From the NCBI GenBank assembly GCA_028023455.1, contig JAQFVV010006542.1, positions 263,001 through 327,000 of the forward strand: a DNA stretch of 64,000 nt, given 5' to 3'. The stretch is from Epiperipatus broadwayi. Lineage: Eukaryota > Onychophora > Udeonychophora > Euonychophora > Peripatidae. A model generated the notes under the pieces. It made no database searches and was not told the DNA's origin. It saw only the letters and a program-made list of their open reading frames with translations. Position 1 is the first letter of the stretch. The number at the start of each line of letters is the position of its first letter. A program made the position numbers and the translations under genes. Positions 38,069 to 52,645 of the stretch are shown piece by piece.

Positions 38069-41000
38069 ATATATATATAACATTTTTACTAAAGTAAAAT
38101 ATTAGAAAATTATAAACGTTCGCGAATATATATAACAGACTATTTTTATTTTAGGTTGTAGCTTATTATTTCTGTTTTTTTTTTTTTAAATAACAACGAT
38201 GATCTATTTACTAAAAAAATAAATTTATATTTTTAATCGTTAAAGTTCATTTAAAACAATCAGTAACAAAATGTTAAAAATAGTATCCAGGTTATTGTAA
38301 TCATTATTTGTTGTGCGTAGCAAATAAGATTATTTGAACCACTAGATATAAAAGCAATAAAATGACTGTTAAATTAGAAAAGGTTATGTTTTGTTTTTCG
38401 AACATCTGTCAATGTTCATGTTTTAGAACCCATTTATGTCGATCGAGATCTAGATTGATTTAAATATTGTCATATTTAGCTAATTTACTATTATTAAAAA
38501 TATACTTGAAAGCAAAATTTGTGCAAGGGGTTTATGCCAATTGCTTTATTTATTCATGGTTGGATTATTAGGTCATTCAAACATTAACTTTCATTATATC
38601 AAACAACTGTGAGCTTATCTAATACATCATAACAATTATAATTTTATTTATAAAATGTATTCATTTTTCTGTTAATAAACTGTTGAGCTATGCTGGCAAT
38701 TTGGGTCAATCAATTATTTCTTTTATCAAAGAATAAACATCCGTACATTAGTTTACTATATATATATAAGCATGTGTGTGAAATGATTTTCTTTTGCTGT
38801 TTGAACATCATAAGACTACCAGATTAACACTTCCAATACTGCACTTATGAGACATTCTGTGATATATATGTAATATGACAAATAGTAGCACATCTTGCTG
38901 CTACGCTAATATACCTGAGTCTTGAAACTGGGAATAGCTAAAACTTAATTTTTTAGATTTTTAATCAAATCCATAGCTCTTTCAGCAAATCTAATTTTAG
39001 TCAATAAAATATCAATTCATTGTTAACTAGAGGGTTAAATAACCTTTATGTTGTGTGTATTTTTTCATATCTATGTTTCCTATCTTTTCATTATAGGTAC
39101 AAAAATTTAGCTCGTGAGATGAATATTTTAGGAAAGCAAAAAATATTTAAACAATGAATGAATATTATTATCTGAAAGAAATGTGATCCAATTTTAATAA
39201 TTGCAATAACACACTGCTTTACAAAATGTCAGTTTTACAAATTACAAACATAGAAAACATATGCACTATTACTCATATTTTTATACAATTAGCATGATTT
39301 AATAATACAATGGTTGTGTATATTCACAATTATCTTTTTTATTTTTATTTTTAATGCTTAATCATTTTTAATATTTTCTACAATTAAAAAATGTTCTCAT
39401 ACATCCAAAACAGGTGAAAAATCAAATTACTGCTCTGAGGGTCAAAATAAAAAAGCAGGAGTACAAATCATCAATTTACTGCTTAGTCATATTTGCAAAA
39501 ATCTAAAATAAAATAACTTTCTTTACTCTACATGCATGCTTTATATAATATTATAGATAATTGTATGAAAATAATACCAAAAACAAACTAACAAAACAAT
39601 ATTTTTTATGTCAATTTTATTAATATATATATATATATTAGTATAAAATGTCCATTAAGATAAAAGACAATAAATTTAGATAAGTATAATTTCAGTTTAT
39701 ATATATATATATTAATAATTATATACATTTTTAATGCAAAACAACTTCTAATTGTTTATTTTTTTATTTATATTAAAATAATAACTTTCATTAGTTTGTA
39801 AAAGAAATAGGCCAAATAATAATATGAACAATATATGTACATTTTCTTCCAGATTATATGTGTATAAATATAGTAATGGTCAAGATTTAGAGCCTGGGAA
39901 AGTTAACAATTCTAAGAACTACAGAATGACTATCTGATTTGCATTCAAGTATGTGCAACATATAAAAAGATAAATATTATCACAAATAACATAAAGTAAG
40001 CACCATTACCATCAGTTTCATGGATATCTATGTCATGTGAACTATTCTTTTATAATCCTCTGGGTAAGAGGATATAAAAAACTGAGTCATTAAAAACCTT
40101 TCTTTTGTAAAAAATATGAAGAATACTTTATTATTGAAAAATTAAACTAATACACTTAGGTAATGGATATAATAATCATTTTTATAATTACAATAAAAAT
40201 TATATAAAAATTTACATATACAAGTGTGATTATGAGTAATTCATATTATCTATGAATCTTAAAGCTAATTGGGGTTGAATACAGGTAACATTAATAATCT
40301 ATTCACATGATCTATATCATTCTAATAGCACTAAATTATTTAAATTGGATATCATATTACTTTAATTATTTCATTAAGGACAAATATAAATCTATTATCT
40401 TGAAAGGGGTTTAAATACAAAGTATCACTATATATAATCTATGGCTTTGGTCTTTAGTATGTAATAGAAAATATGAATTGGAAAAATAGCATGCATAAAA
40501 ATTAAAATATCTCAAAGCATGAACTAAAATTACCATCAATTTTATTTTAATGGATGCCTTAAACTCATTATTACATGCTAATTATATATTTTCCATGTTA
40601 ATTCTTCTTCCTTATTAAATCATGAACTGAGCATTATTTTTATAATAGTTGCATTTACCTTAAATCCCCTATAATACCAACTCTATTTCCTGTGAGATAT
40701 GGAAACAATGTTATTTATAATATCACACATTCTATTTATCACTGAATGGTTATTGTGGCAATACCTAGAAATACTGTTATAAACAAAATCCTTAGCTATC
40801 AAGTAGAGCAAACTAAAAATTTGGTATATATAAAGATCAGCTATGCCTACAAATGAAGACAATCATGTAATAATCTATAGTGGATATTTCATAGTATTGA
40901 TCAATTCAAACATCTAAAGATTTAATATATCAGGTGAACGAATAGGACTTCAAAATTTATAATAATAAAATGGCTCACTATACTCTAGGCCATAAAAGGA

Positions 41001-42204
41001 TACCCATAAAACATTTTACAGTTACTTATGATCCTTAACATAATAAAATACATATATGTGGTATGTCAGTATTCACATAGACATTGAAGAGAAAGGTCAC
41101 ATTGGGTATATAACTATAATGATATGGCAGAAATTAATCACCTGCTCAAATAACTAATAAGAAATTATAAAGAAGCCTAATTAAAAAAAAAACATTTATT
41201 GAAATTTAATATAACTAGAGTTTTATGAATTTGTCTGGAAATTAAACATTTATTAATATACATGATTAGACATAGAATTACTTTCACCACATGCCATATT
41301 AATGATAATATGCAATCATACAAGTATGCACTGATCAAGCATTATGAAAAATACTTATATTGACTATAATTAAGAACCCAGAAATAATTTAATTAAATGT
41401 AATAAAACATTGCGACAGGTATTTTCCCATCCAGTGATCATTAACTGAAAATTAATTACTCTTTTATTATTGAGTTAGAATTTGCCTCACACAACTGCTA
41501 CAATCAATTTCGTAAAAGTTTAATAAGTTGGCACCTATTTAAATATTCAGAGTTACTTATTTTAATGCAGTTATTATACATTTCTTAGCTGAAATTATCA
41601 TAATATAATATTTTATATTATTAAATTATTATTATATAGGGTTTTATTTTTAGATGAAATTACTATAATAGAAACTTCAGTTTTAAATTCTCTTATTTGT
41701 ACTTTTATTTTTATTAATTGAATGATTGATCTTAATTTGTGTATTATTTCACAGCAGGCAGTAATGGATTTCTTTATCATGTTGAGTGATTTACTGTTTG
41801 GATAATAATAATATAACTTTTTCATAACTTGAATATAAATAAAATTAATGTGGAAGTACTGAAAATTTTCAGAAAGCTATATATAAAATAATCATCAGTA
41901 AATGTAAATATATACTATACTTATGCTGACTCATGGTTAGTTTACAAATAGCTTACTAGGAATTTTGACTACCTCCACATTAATTTAATAATAAGAATAC
42001 TATAAAAGAAAAAAAATAATCAGGGACTTATTAAAATTTTATCATTAAAAATACATTACTAAAGGGGAGAGAAAATACATATGGAAATATGCATAAGTTA
42101 AATTGATAATTTTATCAAAGCAAGACTTTCTGGTTAAATTCAAAACAATCAAATCACTTATACATGCATAAAGGTCTGAGAGTGAAACAATTATATTTAG
42201 CACT
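38069..42204. other. AT-rich non-coding DNA right of element B
   Basis: No gene recognised. It contains short AT dinucleotide runs (for example near 38756, 39623 and 39700) and one copy of the diverged duplication at 39220-39720, described separately. Confidence 0.5.
39220..39720 (+). repeat. Diverged ~500 bp duplication, copy 1
   Basis: Aligns in the same orientation with 44566-45085. Shared landmarks in order are CAGTTTTACAAATTAC, ACAATTAAAAAATGTT, AAACAGGTG-AAAATCA, a TATCAATTTT-like block, GTCCATTAA and TATAATTTCAGTTT. Divergence is high with many indels. No coding content; a dispersed repeat family or an old segmental copy. Confidence 0.7.
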
Positions 42205-43310
42205 GGATCGAACCACAGAAACCACTTACTTACACGTATATAAGTTTTGGCTGGTTTCATTCTTCTCCATAATACATTTATAATCTTATAAATGTTACGT
42301 GAACAAACCGGCACATTCGAGCAAAATGGGAGATATTATTGATAGCTTTAACTATCAACAATGGCCCACCTTGGCTGCTAGATTCAAACCCCTACTATCC
42401 AAACACTTTATTTGTTTCAGAATAAACTCCGGGTGCCAGCTATCTATTCAGAAGAATAAACAACATATTTGGTCAGTAGGCTCATAATCCAGTGCTCAAA
42501 ATGGTCCCAAAAACTAGCTCAGTCAAATTTTATTCAATAATAAAATATAGAAAAAAGAATTGGTAAAAGAGATTGATAAAAAGAATTTGATAAAAAAAAA
42601 TTGACCGACAGATAAAGTTTAATTTTAAAGACAATTTATTAACTAACATTAATTTACTAAATTTAAACATCTTTATAATTTTTAACTAATATAACACATG
42701 CACATTTTAAATTAACACATTATAATATATATCTTATGAAAATCATAAATCATATTTGACTTCGATAAATTATCTCACATTCATAAACACACACATCAAT
42801 AGTTCATTTTATGCATGCTTAAGAGTTTCAAATTACTTGTCTCTGTAAGATTTACAAATTACAGCGGTGACTACTATGTATAAATGAGAATAATAAAATG
42901 CTTTACCTAGGGTTTTTGGAATGTGGATATTGCTTGTTGTTGGTTGCTTCTGACAGAATATATCTAATAAAGGATATCTAACCGGTTAGATTTGACGTTT
43001 CTTGAGGAGATTTGATGCTAATCCATTGGTTTTATTCTTGGAGACAGTGGAATATTGACGGAGGATTTCTGAGCTGTTAAGTAGACATTATTTCATGGGC
43101 AGATCTTGCTGATTTTGTTGGACTAAGGGCTGAAAGAAGAGCATATATTTCCATAAGATGCTCAGCACTGCATTTCTGTTTCTGGATACATAATTTAAAC
43201 TGCACTATTATCTGAACTGAAACAAGACTGACACTGAAAACTAGGCTAAAAAACTTATATACGTGTAAGTAAGTAGTTTATGAGGTTTGATCCGGTACAA
43301 AAATGCAACA
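42205..43310 (-). repeat. Old LTR remnant related to element A, bounded by inverted repeats
   Basis: Read on the minus strand it parallels the element A LTR: a long identical block near 43086-43111 (CATTATTTCATGGGCAGATC on the plus strand), TGTTTCTGGATAC (43178), a GACAGATAAAGTTTAATTTT block (42606) and a GGTGCCAG block (42433). No internal coding region is attached. The edges carry a ~43 bp inverted repeat: 42205-42248 and 43251-43296 share ACTTACTTACACGTATATAA, and their outer ends read GGATCGAACC / GGTTTGATCC. It is either a solo LTR with rearranged ends or a small TIR element that captured LTR sequence. Confidence 0.65.
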
Positions 43311-44419
43311 GGACACTTTAGGTGAATTTATTGTTATAATACCTAACATCTTCATTGACACAACATTTCATTTCTTTCATTTAAAATTTTGAAAATTGTT
43401 GATGCTTAATAATTTTAAAAATATTAAATTATATTGCAAAACATTTTTTGAGGTACTATATCTCTCAAATCTGAAGTAAATATTATTGTAATGAGGGATT
43501 GTAAACTTCTTCAGAATTTTATAAAGGAAGGACTCTTTAATAATAGACATACAGATGGTTTTTATGCTGGAACCACTACATTAGTCTTTGTAAGAACAGG
43601 CAATCAAAGAGGATCTATTGTTTTAGCTATTGAGCATCTGCATTACAATTTCTGTGATTGCTCTCACATTTCTTCCAGAAGCAATTGACTTTAAAAATCC
43701 TTAAAACCTATTTTACAAGTTATTTCTAGATGATTTTCTGATTTATAATGAGTAACAAATTTCGTTGTGCATATTTAACTAAGTTTATCATATGTAATTA
43801 AATTTATTTTCTCCAAAAGAATTTATTCTTCTGGACATCTATTATTTATTTTTAATTCAATAATTATGATTGAGTAGCTTTGTACATCTTTTCTTCTTAA
43901 ACCAACCACAATAGTGAAAGGACCAAGAATACACCCTGGTAGATAATAAAAGTTAAGATGTTTAAATCAAAAGTGTAAACAAAATAATATTGACACCCTG
44001 AATTAAAACAAATTCCTATCATTTTAAAAATTGTAGGTTTTAGTAAATATAATAAAAAAATGTAATAGATGTCAATGTAAAAATATATAATTATTTTAAC
44101 TAAATGTTTTAAGAAAAGCTGATTTTGTTTATATTTCAGCTTTCTGCACATCACATATATTAAAACAATGTGAATTTATATAAAAATTTAATTGTGGTTA
44201 TGTAACTCAATTGACATATAAGCATAGATGGTTTTAGTTCAAATACAGATAAAAATGAAGCCAGCTGCAAGAACATATACTCAGCTTAAATACATATCGA
44301 TACTGTGTATCCATAAATATATTTTAATCAAATTCAAATACCTTTATATTTTCATATTTTTATCAGTGGCTGATTATATAAAAATAAATTTTTATATTTT
44401 AGGAAAATAAACTTTTCTT
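43311..44419. other. AT-rich non-coding DNA
   Basis: Two short open frames (43491-43688, 43897-44154) have no recognisable domains. Nothing else seen. Confidence 0.45.
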
Positions 44420-45460
44420 TAAATAATCTTCTATTTTGATCATTAGATTCTACTGGTTGTTTAAAAGACTTATTTTTTAAAAAACAACAACAATAATTTA
44501 TTAATGATGATTTACTGGTACTTTTATACTCTAATCTGTATTCTTAGTTCATTTTCAATATCACAGTTTTACAAATTACTAAAACATAAGTTAGATTATT
44601 TATTACCCCATCTTTTTTATACAATTATTAAAATTAAACAATATAATTATTGTATGTATTCATAATTATCTTTTTTTTATTTTTATTTACAATTATTAAT
44701 AATTTTCAATATTTGTTACAATTAAAAAATGTTGCTCTTATTTATAAATTGTTGTGAGGATCAACACATCTGAAAGCACAAATATATTTTCACTACTATA
44801 TATAAAACAGGTGGAAAATCAGGTAATTTTACTCTGGATGGCAGGATAAAAAATGCACTAGGATGGATCATTAATTTTGCATGTTTGACATCAGATTATA
44901 GGTAAGTTCATGCAGATTTTAGCAAAGAGAAACAACTGGCAATATGATATGTATTTTTATATCAATTTTGATAAAAAATATTTATTTATATAAATATTGG
45001 AAGAAAAAAATATCCATTAATATAGTATACTTTTACATTAAATTTAATGAATTTAGGTATATATAATTTCAGTTTTTATATTTATATTTTTTAACAATTA
45101 CTATTTTTACTATTTATTTATCTTATTTATATTGAAAAAAACATGTCCATTATTTACCTTTTTTTATATAGTAATTGGTAAAAAAAATATCTATTATATG
45201 TATGAATAAATATTAATCAAATTTAGGCATTTTTATATTTTGCATTTTTTGTTATTAAGGCCATTATTAACATTATATCTGAAAACAAATTATATCAAAT
45301 GTAATCTTTATTTTTTTAAAAAAATAAAAATTCCTTTTTACCAAACAAAGTTCTTCTATTTAGACCACAAATCCTGCTAGTTGTTTGAAAGATTTATTTT
45401 TATAAAAAAATAACAATTTATTAGTAATAACTAACTGGTACTTTAATATTCTAATTTTTT
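44420..45460 (+). repeat. Diverged tandem duplication, ~925 bp period, with copy 2 of the 39.2 kb repeat
   Basis: 44420-44545 recurs at about 45345-45460 in the same orientation: TTCTATTT...GATTCTACTGGTTGTTT against TTCTATTT...AATCCTGCTAGTTGTTT, then a poly-A/TTTATTA stretch and ACTGGTACTTT. Between them (44566-45085) is the second copy of the 39220-39720 repeat. Non-coding. Confidence 0.65.
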
Positions 45461-46281
45461 TCCTAAATAGATAGAAATTAATTCTAAAACATAAAAATAT
45501 TTGAATTTTAAAACTAATTCACCAAAATACTCAATTTATGAATAAATTTAAAACTAAGAAATGTAAAAACTATCAAAATTTTTGATTTTTTGATAAATAT
45601 CATATTTTGTTAGTTTTATTGTTTTTAGTAATGTGTTATCTTTTGAAACATTTTATATTTATTAAATATTTTTAAACAGTTTTATTAATTTATTATGTTT
45701 GCTTATTTAGGTTAAATTTTGTAATCAATGATTTGCATATTATTATCAAAAGAATTTCTTTTGAATTTTATAAATGTATTAGAAATCGATAACAATTAAA
45801 TACAATAGTAACATTTTCAGTGTTCTTTAATTAATTATCCAGTCTAATCACAAAGGTATGACCCCATTAAATGTATTGATATCATTTCAATAAGTTTTTT
45901 ATGATGTACATGAGATGGCAGTATTTTTAAAAAAAAATACTTTCACTAAACGCATTAATTAAATTAGAAATAAAAAAAATCTTAATTTTACTTGATTTTA
46001 ACAATTTATTTTAAAAAATTATTTGTCCATGAACAAAACAAAATTGTAAATTATTTTTAATGCACACAAATTTCCTGTTAAATATTGAATAGACTATGGC
46101 ATTGTTTGTAATCTCCATTTTAAATTTTGGATTGGAATAATTATAAAAATATCAAATACTGAAAAACTAAAAATAACATATATAATAAATATTTTATAAA
46201 TAATAGTTTTTGTTGTAATGTGCAATAAAAACCCAAAAAATAATTGTTTTCTTTAAGTACAGTTTGGATTTTTGCATTTAA
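45461..46281. other. AT-rich non-coding DNA
   Basis: Nothing recognisable apart from a short perfect hairpin near 45931-45951. Confidence 0.4.
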
Positions 46282-46396
46282 GCTGAAATAAAAGTGTGCC
46301 TGTGGGCCATTCAGAAATTAATTAATTTAATCAGTAATTTTTACAATTAGTAAATGAATAAACTAATTTCTGGATGACCACACTTTTATTTCAAAG
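46282..46396. repeat. Short hairpin, MITE-like (~115 bp, ~38 bp arms)
   Basis: The left arm (GCTGAAATAAAAGTGTG..., then CCATTCAGAAATTA) and right arm (TAATTTCTGGATGACCACAC, TTTTATTTCAAAG) are reverse complements with few mismatches around a ~35 bp AT loop. It has the size and shape of a small palindromic MITE. No second copy was noticed in the window. Confidence 0.75.
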
Positions 46397-48017
46397 TTGT
46401 TCTGAATAAAACAATTACTTTTGGCTTTTTCCTTATTAAATGGAAGTGTTATTTATAAAATATATATAACATTTATGATATAATATTACATTGCAAAAAT
46501 TGCATCTTCAACAGATACATAAAAATTCAATATGATATTATTTGGAGTCACAGTGTTAAAACAGTCTGAGTACATAATAATATTATATGTATGTATAATT
46601 AATAATGAAATTAAAAAAATTTCTATAACAAATTATAAATATTGTAGTCTATTTTTAAAAGAAAGTCTATACTTTATTTTAATCATATTCAGTTCAATAT
46701 ATTCAACTATAACTTTTTTGTGAATTTAAAAGCATTACTTTAAAAAATAGTAAGATATATTTTTAACTATTCCAAAAATATACAAAAAGAAAAATATCAA
46801 ATCAATGAAAGAAAACTAGTCTTAAATTATAGTAAAATATGTAGTCAAGATTAAATATAGTTACAGCATTTTTTATTTTGTTTTCATGACAACTTATAGT
46901 AATAGCAATAATTCATTCTATTTCACTACTCCAGAGCCATCTATTGTAAAATTGCATAATACATGAAAAACATATAGTAATGCTATTTTTACATCTCTAA
47001 CTAGATTAGATTTTCACAAATACTCATTCTTAATGACAACCATGATTATAGTCACCCTTTTGAAATTAGTTTTATTTGTTTTCTACTACTTTTGCTAAGA
47101 ACCCAAAATTTGTTACTTTCCTGTTTGAAACTTGAAGCAACATCCTTCAATAATTGTATGATTTTTAATACTTTACTAGCTATTATATAATTTAATGAAT
47201 TTAATTTTATTATATATAAATTGAACTATATTTGGTAGATGTGAGAAATATGACATTAAACAATAATATAGATAAATGTAAAAATAATTCTTCAGCAATA
47301 ATCAGCAGTTATTTGTAATAGTATGAAGTACAATCAAATGTAAATAAAAGGTAAATATAGAGAACAGATCTTGTTATAATCAAACATAAGTCATAGATTA
47401 AAAATAGCATAAAAAGCAAATGTATATAATAAAAGTATTAAATTCTGTATAAATGTGTATTAAATGCTGAATCATTAAGAATATCTTCTCAGCTCAGAGC
47501 CATGTTTGTATTATCCATAAATAAATGATTCAAATATAATATTAATGAAGTATAAGGACTTTAATGGTAACTCTGAGCAATTCTGAAAAGAAATGATTAT
47601 TTTATAATACAACTATTAATCTGTATAGGCATCAATTATATAACTATAAAAAACTATATAGAAATTTACACATTCATTATTTCCTTATTGATTGGTATTA
47701 TATATTTAAAATATCAAACTACTACAAAATATGTATACAAAAGTAAAACAGAAAAAAACTTCATCTAATATTTACATAATATCACTGTAATAATTTAAAA
47801 TAAAAATTAACAAGGTTATTAATTAATTAGTAGTAATAATAAAATATGTAAGGTTAAAAATAATGATTTTTCAATAAAGTAGGCCATTATATTTAATTTA
47901 CAAATATTATGTAATTGTTTATTTCTTAGGATATGTAAAAATAATAATAACAGTACTAATATTATTTCAATTGTGGTTCATAGATATATGTTGATATGAA
48001 GATTTTCATGGGTTGCA
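46397..48017. other. AT-rich non-coding DNA
   Basis: No genes or structured repeats recognised. Confidence 0.45.
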
Positions 48018-48190
48018 TATATAAAAGACATATTTTGTGAGTTCATCCATGTTTAAAAATTTAAATAGTGATATACCGATGTTTCGACTTGATCACACAA
48101 ATCATCCACTGGGTGATCAAGTCGAAATGTCAGCATATAAATATTTAAATTTTTTAATATGGACAAACCCACAAAATATGTCTTTATATA
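48018..48190. repeat. Near-perfect palindrome / hairpin element (~70 bp arms)
   Basis: Inner arms TTTCGACTTGATCAC (48082-48096) and GTGATCAAGTCGAAA (48113-48127) are perfect complements around a 16 bp loop. Pairing extends outwards with occasional mismatches to ATATAAAAGACATATTTTGT on the left and ACAAAATATGTCTTTATAT on the right. The right side runs into an AT dinucleotide run. This looks like a foldback MITE. Confidence 0.85.
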
Positions 48191-48384
48191 TATATATATA
48201 TATATATACATTCTAACCTAACAAAGAGGCATTGTCTAGATGAACAATAAAAGATTACATAAACAGACACCATATAATATGGATATTTTAAACAGTAGAC
48301 TATGAGTCCTCTTGTAGACAATAACACAGTTCAATATAATTAATAACTTTGACAATTAAAAAATCTTATCTTTGTTCATAAAAT

Positions 48385-48570
48385 ATCCTCATATCAAACA
48401 TAAGTTCTTTTTAATTATAAATATCTTATATTTTAAAATACATTTATACCAAATATAGGTTGTTTTGCAAGTTTAAATATCTTAATTTCAAATATAAATT
48501 CTTTTACAAGTTTAAAATATCTTGATTTCATATATAGATTCTTTTTAAACTCAATATATCTTGATTTCAG
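48385..48570 (+). repeat. AT-rich minisatellite, ~40 bp unit, about 4 copies
   Basis: Successive units read as a CAAATATA start, ATTCTTTT, CAAGTTTAAA and ATATCTTGATTT with variation. Clear unit starts are near 48451, 48489 and 48529, and a more diverged unit lies to the left. Non-coding. Confidence 0.75.
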
Positions 48571-51500
48571 TGTTCAAATGTTAATGGTAAGACTAACTTC
48601 TTAACAAAAAATATGGTAGTTATTATTTAAGCTAGAATAAAATATTTGATATTTCTTTTAATTTATTTAATATTTTAAAAAAGTAGATACGAAATTATAT
48701 AATAACAGAATACTCAAATATTTAAGTAATATATAATTGATAAATTGAAAAACATTTCTAAATACTTTACAATTATTTAAATATAACTATTTCACTTCTA
48801 CTGACCATAAAATTCAGAAATCTTATATTGACTGATGCACATTTGAATAAGCAATATCAAAATTATATAGAAAGCAGTAAGGGTAACTTTTATGCTGCCA
48901 GCTATGCTGGTAAAATAATTAAATAATTATTAAGCAACATGAATATATAAGCATCATGTGATCATTGAAATGTATTCTTAAAACTAATTATTAATGCAAA
49001 CATTATTGAGTAGATTTTCTGATAAATGGATGTGTTTATGCAATAATGTCATAATGGGAATGAAACAAAAAGTGTATTTAATTAATAATGAAATATTTAT
49101 TTACAACATATAATAATCCATAAAATAAAAATATTTATTTGCAATAATTATTATTTATTTTAATCTACAATCTATAATTACAAATATTAACAACTTTATA
49201 CCTTGATGTATTTTTTGAAAACCATTTCTACAATTTTATCATATAAGATATATTCACTATTTAATAGTTTTCGTATTCATCAAATACAATCTTTATTTAC
49301 AAACTAGTACTCATAAAGTAAAATGGTGTAACTCTATGCCTTTGTCCAGGTTACTATATGATAGTATATACTTATCTTAATCAAAAACAGTAATAAAAAT
49401 CAGTGTGCAGATGTCTAATAAATGTTAATATTAATGCAACAAATATAATGCAATGTAAGACACTTATAACATTAACAATATATATGTTAGTGTAAGGAAA
49501 TAACTATGCTCAACCCTAATAGTATACTTTAAGTTAAAAAAATTATATTGGAGCTAATAATTAATTGTAAAGCTGAACATGCCTGTGGATATACAATAAT
49601 ATATACTATAGTGAAATTCGAGGCTGAGTAGATAAGGGAAATATGAGCTAGCAAAAATATGAACATGCACCCAGTACTATGTGCATGTGATGTCACTGAA
49701 TAAACAAGCTACACTCTCTATCATGGAGAGGTTAAATACATGTAAAAGTACTAGAATATTTTTTTGAAATTACATTAAAAATGATATTACTAATAATTAA
49801 CATGAAGCTAGTAATAATAAAAGACATATGAATAATGTTTTATCTCACACACACATACAAAAGATACATAATTCATTCACTCAGTTTAAAATTATATGTA
49901 TACCAACAAAACCTATTATTGCATAATTATGACAACACATTATGTATAAACTATATAAAGTTGTCATACACATACTGATATTTATTTTAGTTTCATTCAT
50001 AAATACTCTTTATAAATATGCACAAAGCTGTTATACCTCTGGGAAAATCATTTATATAATTTTAAATTACCATTTGGAAAACTCTGGAATAATATAATTA
50101 ATCCATAAATAAAATATTCTACTGTATAGCTTACCAATTCCACCTCTGCAACACTATTTCTATAATATATCTATAACATCATAAATATTAATAAGCATAA
50201 TGCAATGCATAAACTATGGCTCTAATAATACACATGAACTATAATACCCTTTTTAAAAGATTAAAAATTCATTTCTCTTTGTATAAGGGTAACTATTTCT
50301 TTTCCGTCCCTTTGTCCTTTTCTTGAAGTGATATATGAGCACATAGATAAAGCAGACATATGTACATATATATGCAGAAATATTTTGAGAAAATGTTTGC
50401 AGTAACTTGATAAATGTAAAAAAAAAGGATCTGATGGCAAATAATTATAATAGCATACAATTTATTTTAAAACACTTTAAATGGCAATGATAATCACAAG
50501 AGCAATTAATAGAATGATAATTTTTTTTATTTCAAATTGATCTTTATGTTTTATTAATATAAGTCAACTGCTGTAAACTTAAATTACATTTATTCTTTTT
50601 CTAAATATAATAGCAATATGTTTGAAACAATCAGCAATTTTAAAAAAAATCAAATAAATAAATGAATAAGTAAACTAGAAATAAATAGCTATATTATTTG
50701 TTTCAATATGAAATAATCTGAATATAGTCTTTTCATTATGATAATTAAATAGTTGGAATTTATAAATTTGTCTTTTATGATAATTTTATAAAATAATTTT
50801 AAATAATTGTCAATGCTTCTTTTCTTTATAGGCTTAATATTTTTATAGAAATTCATCATTCCATATCTGAGTTTGACATAAGTCGATGAACTATTTTTTT
50901 GCAGTAATAATTAGTATTAATAACTAATTAAAAATTACTTAACACCTTCCAGAGATAGTCTTATAACAAAATCCAGAAATTAAGTAATGTCATATAACAA
51001 TGAAATAACATACTTTTCCTGCCATATCTTTTCTTTTCCTTTGACTTCTTTAAAAAATATACAAATTTTTTTTAGTATTTTTTAAAATCTTATTGTTTGA
51101 TGAATCAATTAAAAATATGCTTTCAGAAGAAATATTGAATGGATAACTTGCTAGTTATCTATTCAGTCATGAAGATAATAAAATACAACTTAAACTATTG
51201 AAAATGATTTTTTTTTTTTAAAAAAAGTTAAATAAAAGCCATGCAATTTAGAGTTAAAATTTGAAGGGAAGATTTGAAGTGTAAATTTTAAGTGAAGTGA
51301 AATGTTTTTTTTAGAATATCTATTTTTATACTAGTATGTGTACCTCTCTTTTTCCCCACCCATGTACCAAGATCTTTATTGCATTTTATTTTTTAGTAAC
51401 CAATCATTTACAGGTCTACATTATAATATTTAAATTAATAGCACATTATTGACTTTTTAATTGAGCTTACTTTGAACTTTATTTTAAGTTATTTTAAATT

Positions 51501-52645
51501 TAAGCAATTTGGTCAAGTGATCCCTAGACAATAAATAAATTTGTTAATTACCAACTCTAAATAATTATCAAACCTATTATTTAATACAATTATGAACTGA
51601 TTTTCAAATTATACACTCTTTTTATTAAAATATTTCTTTTTTACTCTTTTTATTGTCTTATTTAAAAGCTTATTTTTTAATAATTTTAAAATTGATTGAC
51701 AGTACTTAATTTTTAAAATACACTTATTATTTCTAATAAGTCTTTTTAATTTTTAATATTTCACATACATGCTCCAAAAACCTACTGACACATAATGAAA
51801 ATATATTTCTTATTGACTGACATTTAATACTATTTAAAAAAATAGCACTAATCTCAGTAATTTATACTTACTATTTTTAAATTCTAATTTAAATATTCTC
51901 ACATATATTGATATGTAATAAATTATAACTATTATTTTAAAACTATTTATTTTAAAAATAAGCCCTAAAAATCCTGACAAAATTAAGTAATTTCAGACAG
52001 TATAAAATAACTTTATCTATTACATATATTTGAATCATATTACACTCTAGATTAACTCTTCTTTATTTTAAAAATATTAATTTTATTCTTTCAATATATA
52101 TTAAACAATCTAAGATAACTTTTTAAATAACTGCTAACTATCTAGACTAACTAAATTACTTTAAATCATACTATTGAAACATAATTGAAAATTTTTATTA
52201 CAATAGTATAGATAAATAAATTTATTTATTATAATGTTATTTTTTTTTTAATATTTTAAAACATATGTCTAACTCACAGTTCAAACTATTGATTTATTAA
52301 GGAATTGGGATACTCAATCCAAAGCATAAGGAAGTGATTGTGTTCTAACTTTACCTCATTTTTGTAGAGACTTATCTAAAACTCTTTTAAAAGAAAGTAC
52401 AAATATTTTAAAATCAAATATTTTATTTTTTAATATCAAATAAAATAACATAAATCAATTTAAAATTTAACTTTAAAAGAAATAGGATTGATTAAAAAAT
52501 CATGCTTTCTTTACAAAGTACTTGAGACAAGTCTGTATAAAAGAAATTGAGATAAAAAAAGAAGATTGTCTGTTATTTTCTCTAAAAAAGTTTTATCTTG
52601 TGTTTGGATAAAGAGTATTTTATTTACTTATTAAAACAGTTTGTA
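48571..52645. other. AT-rich non-coding DNA
   Basis: Scanned on both strands. No open frame with a recognisable domain and no structured repeat of note. Confidence 0.5.

Noticed and set aside
43491-43688. 65-residue open frame of fairly ordinary amino-acid composition
   Set aside because: No motif or family recognised and no neighbouring exon-like frame; chance frames of this length are common in the window.
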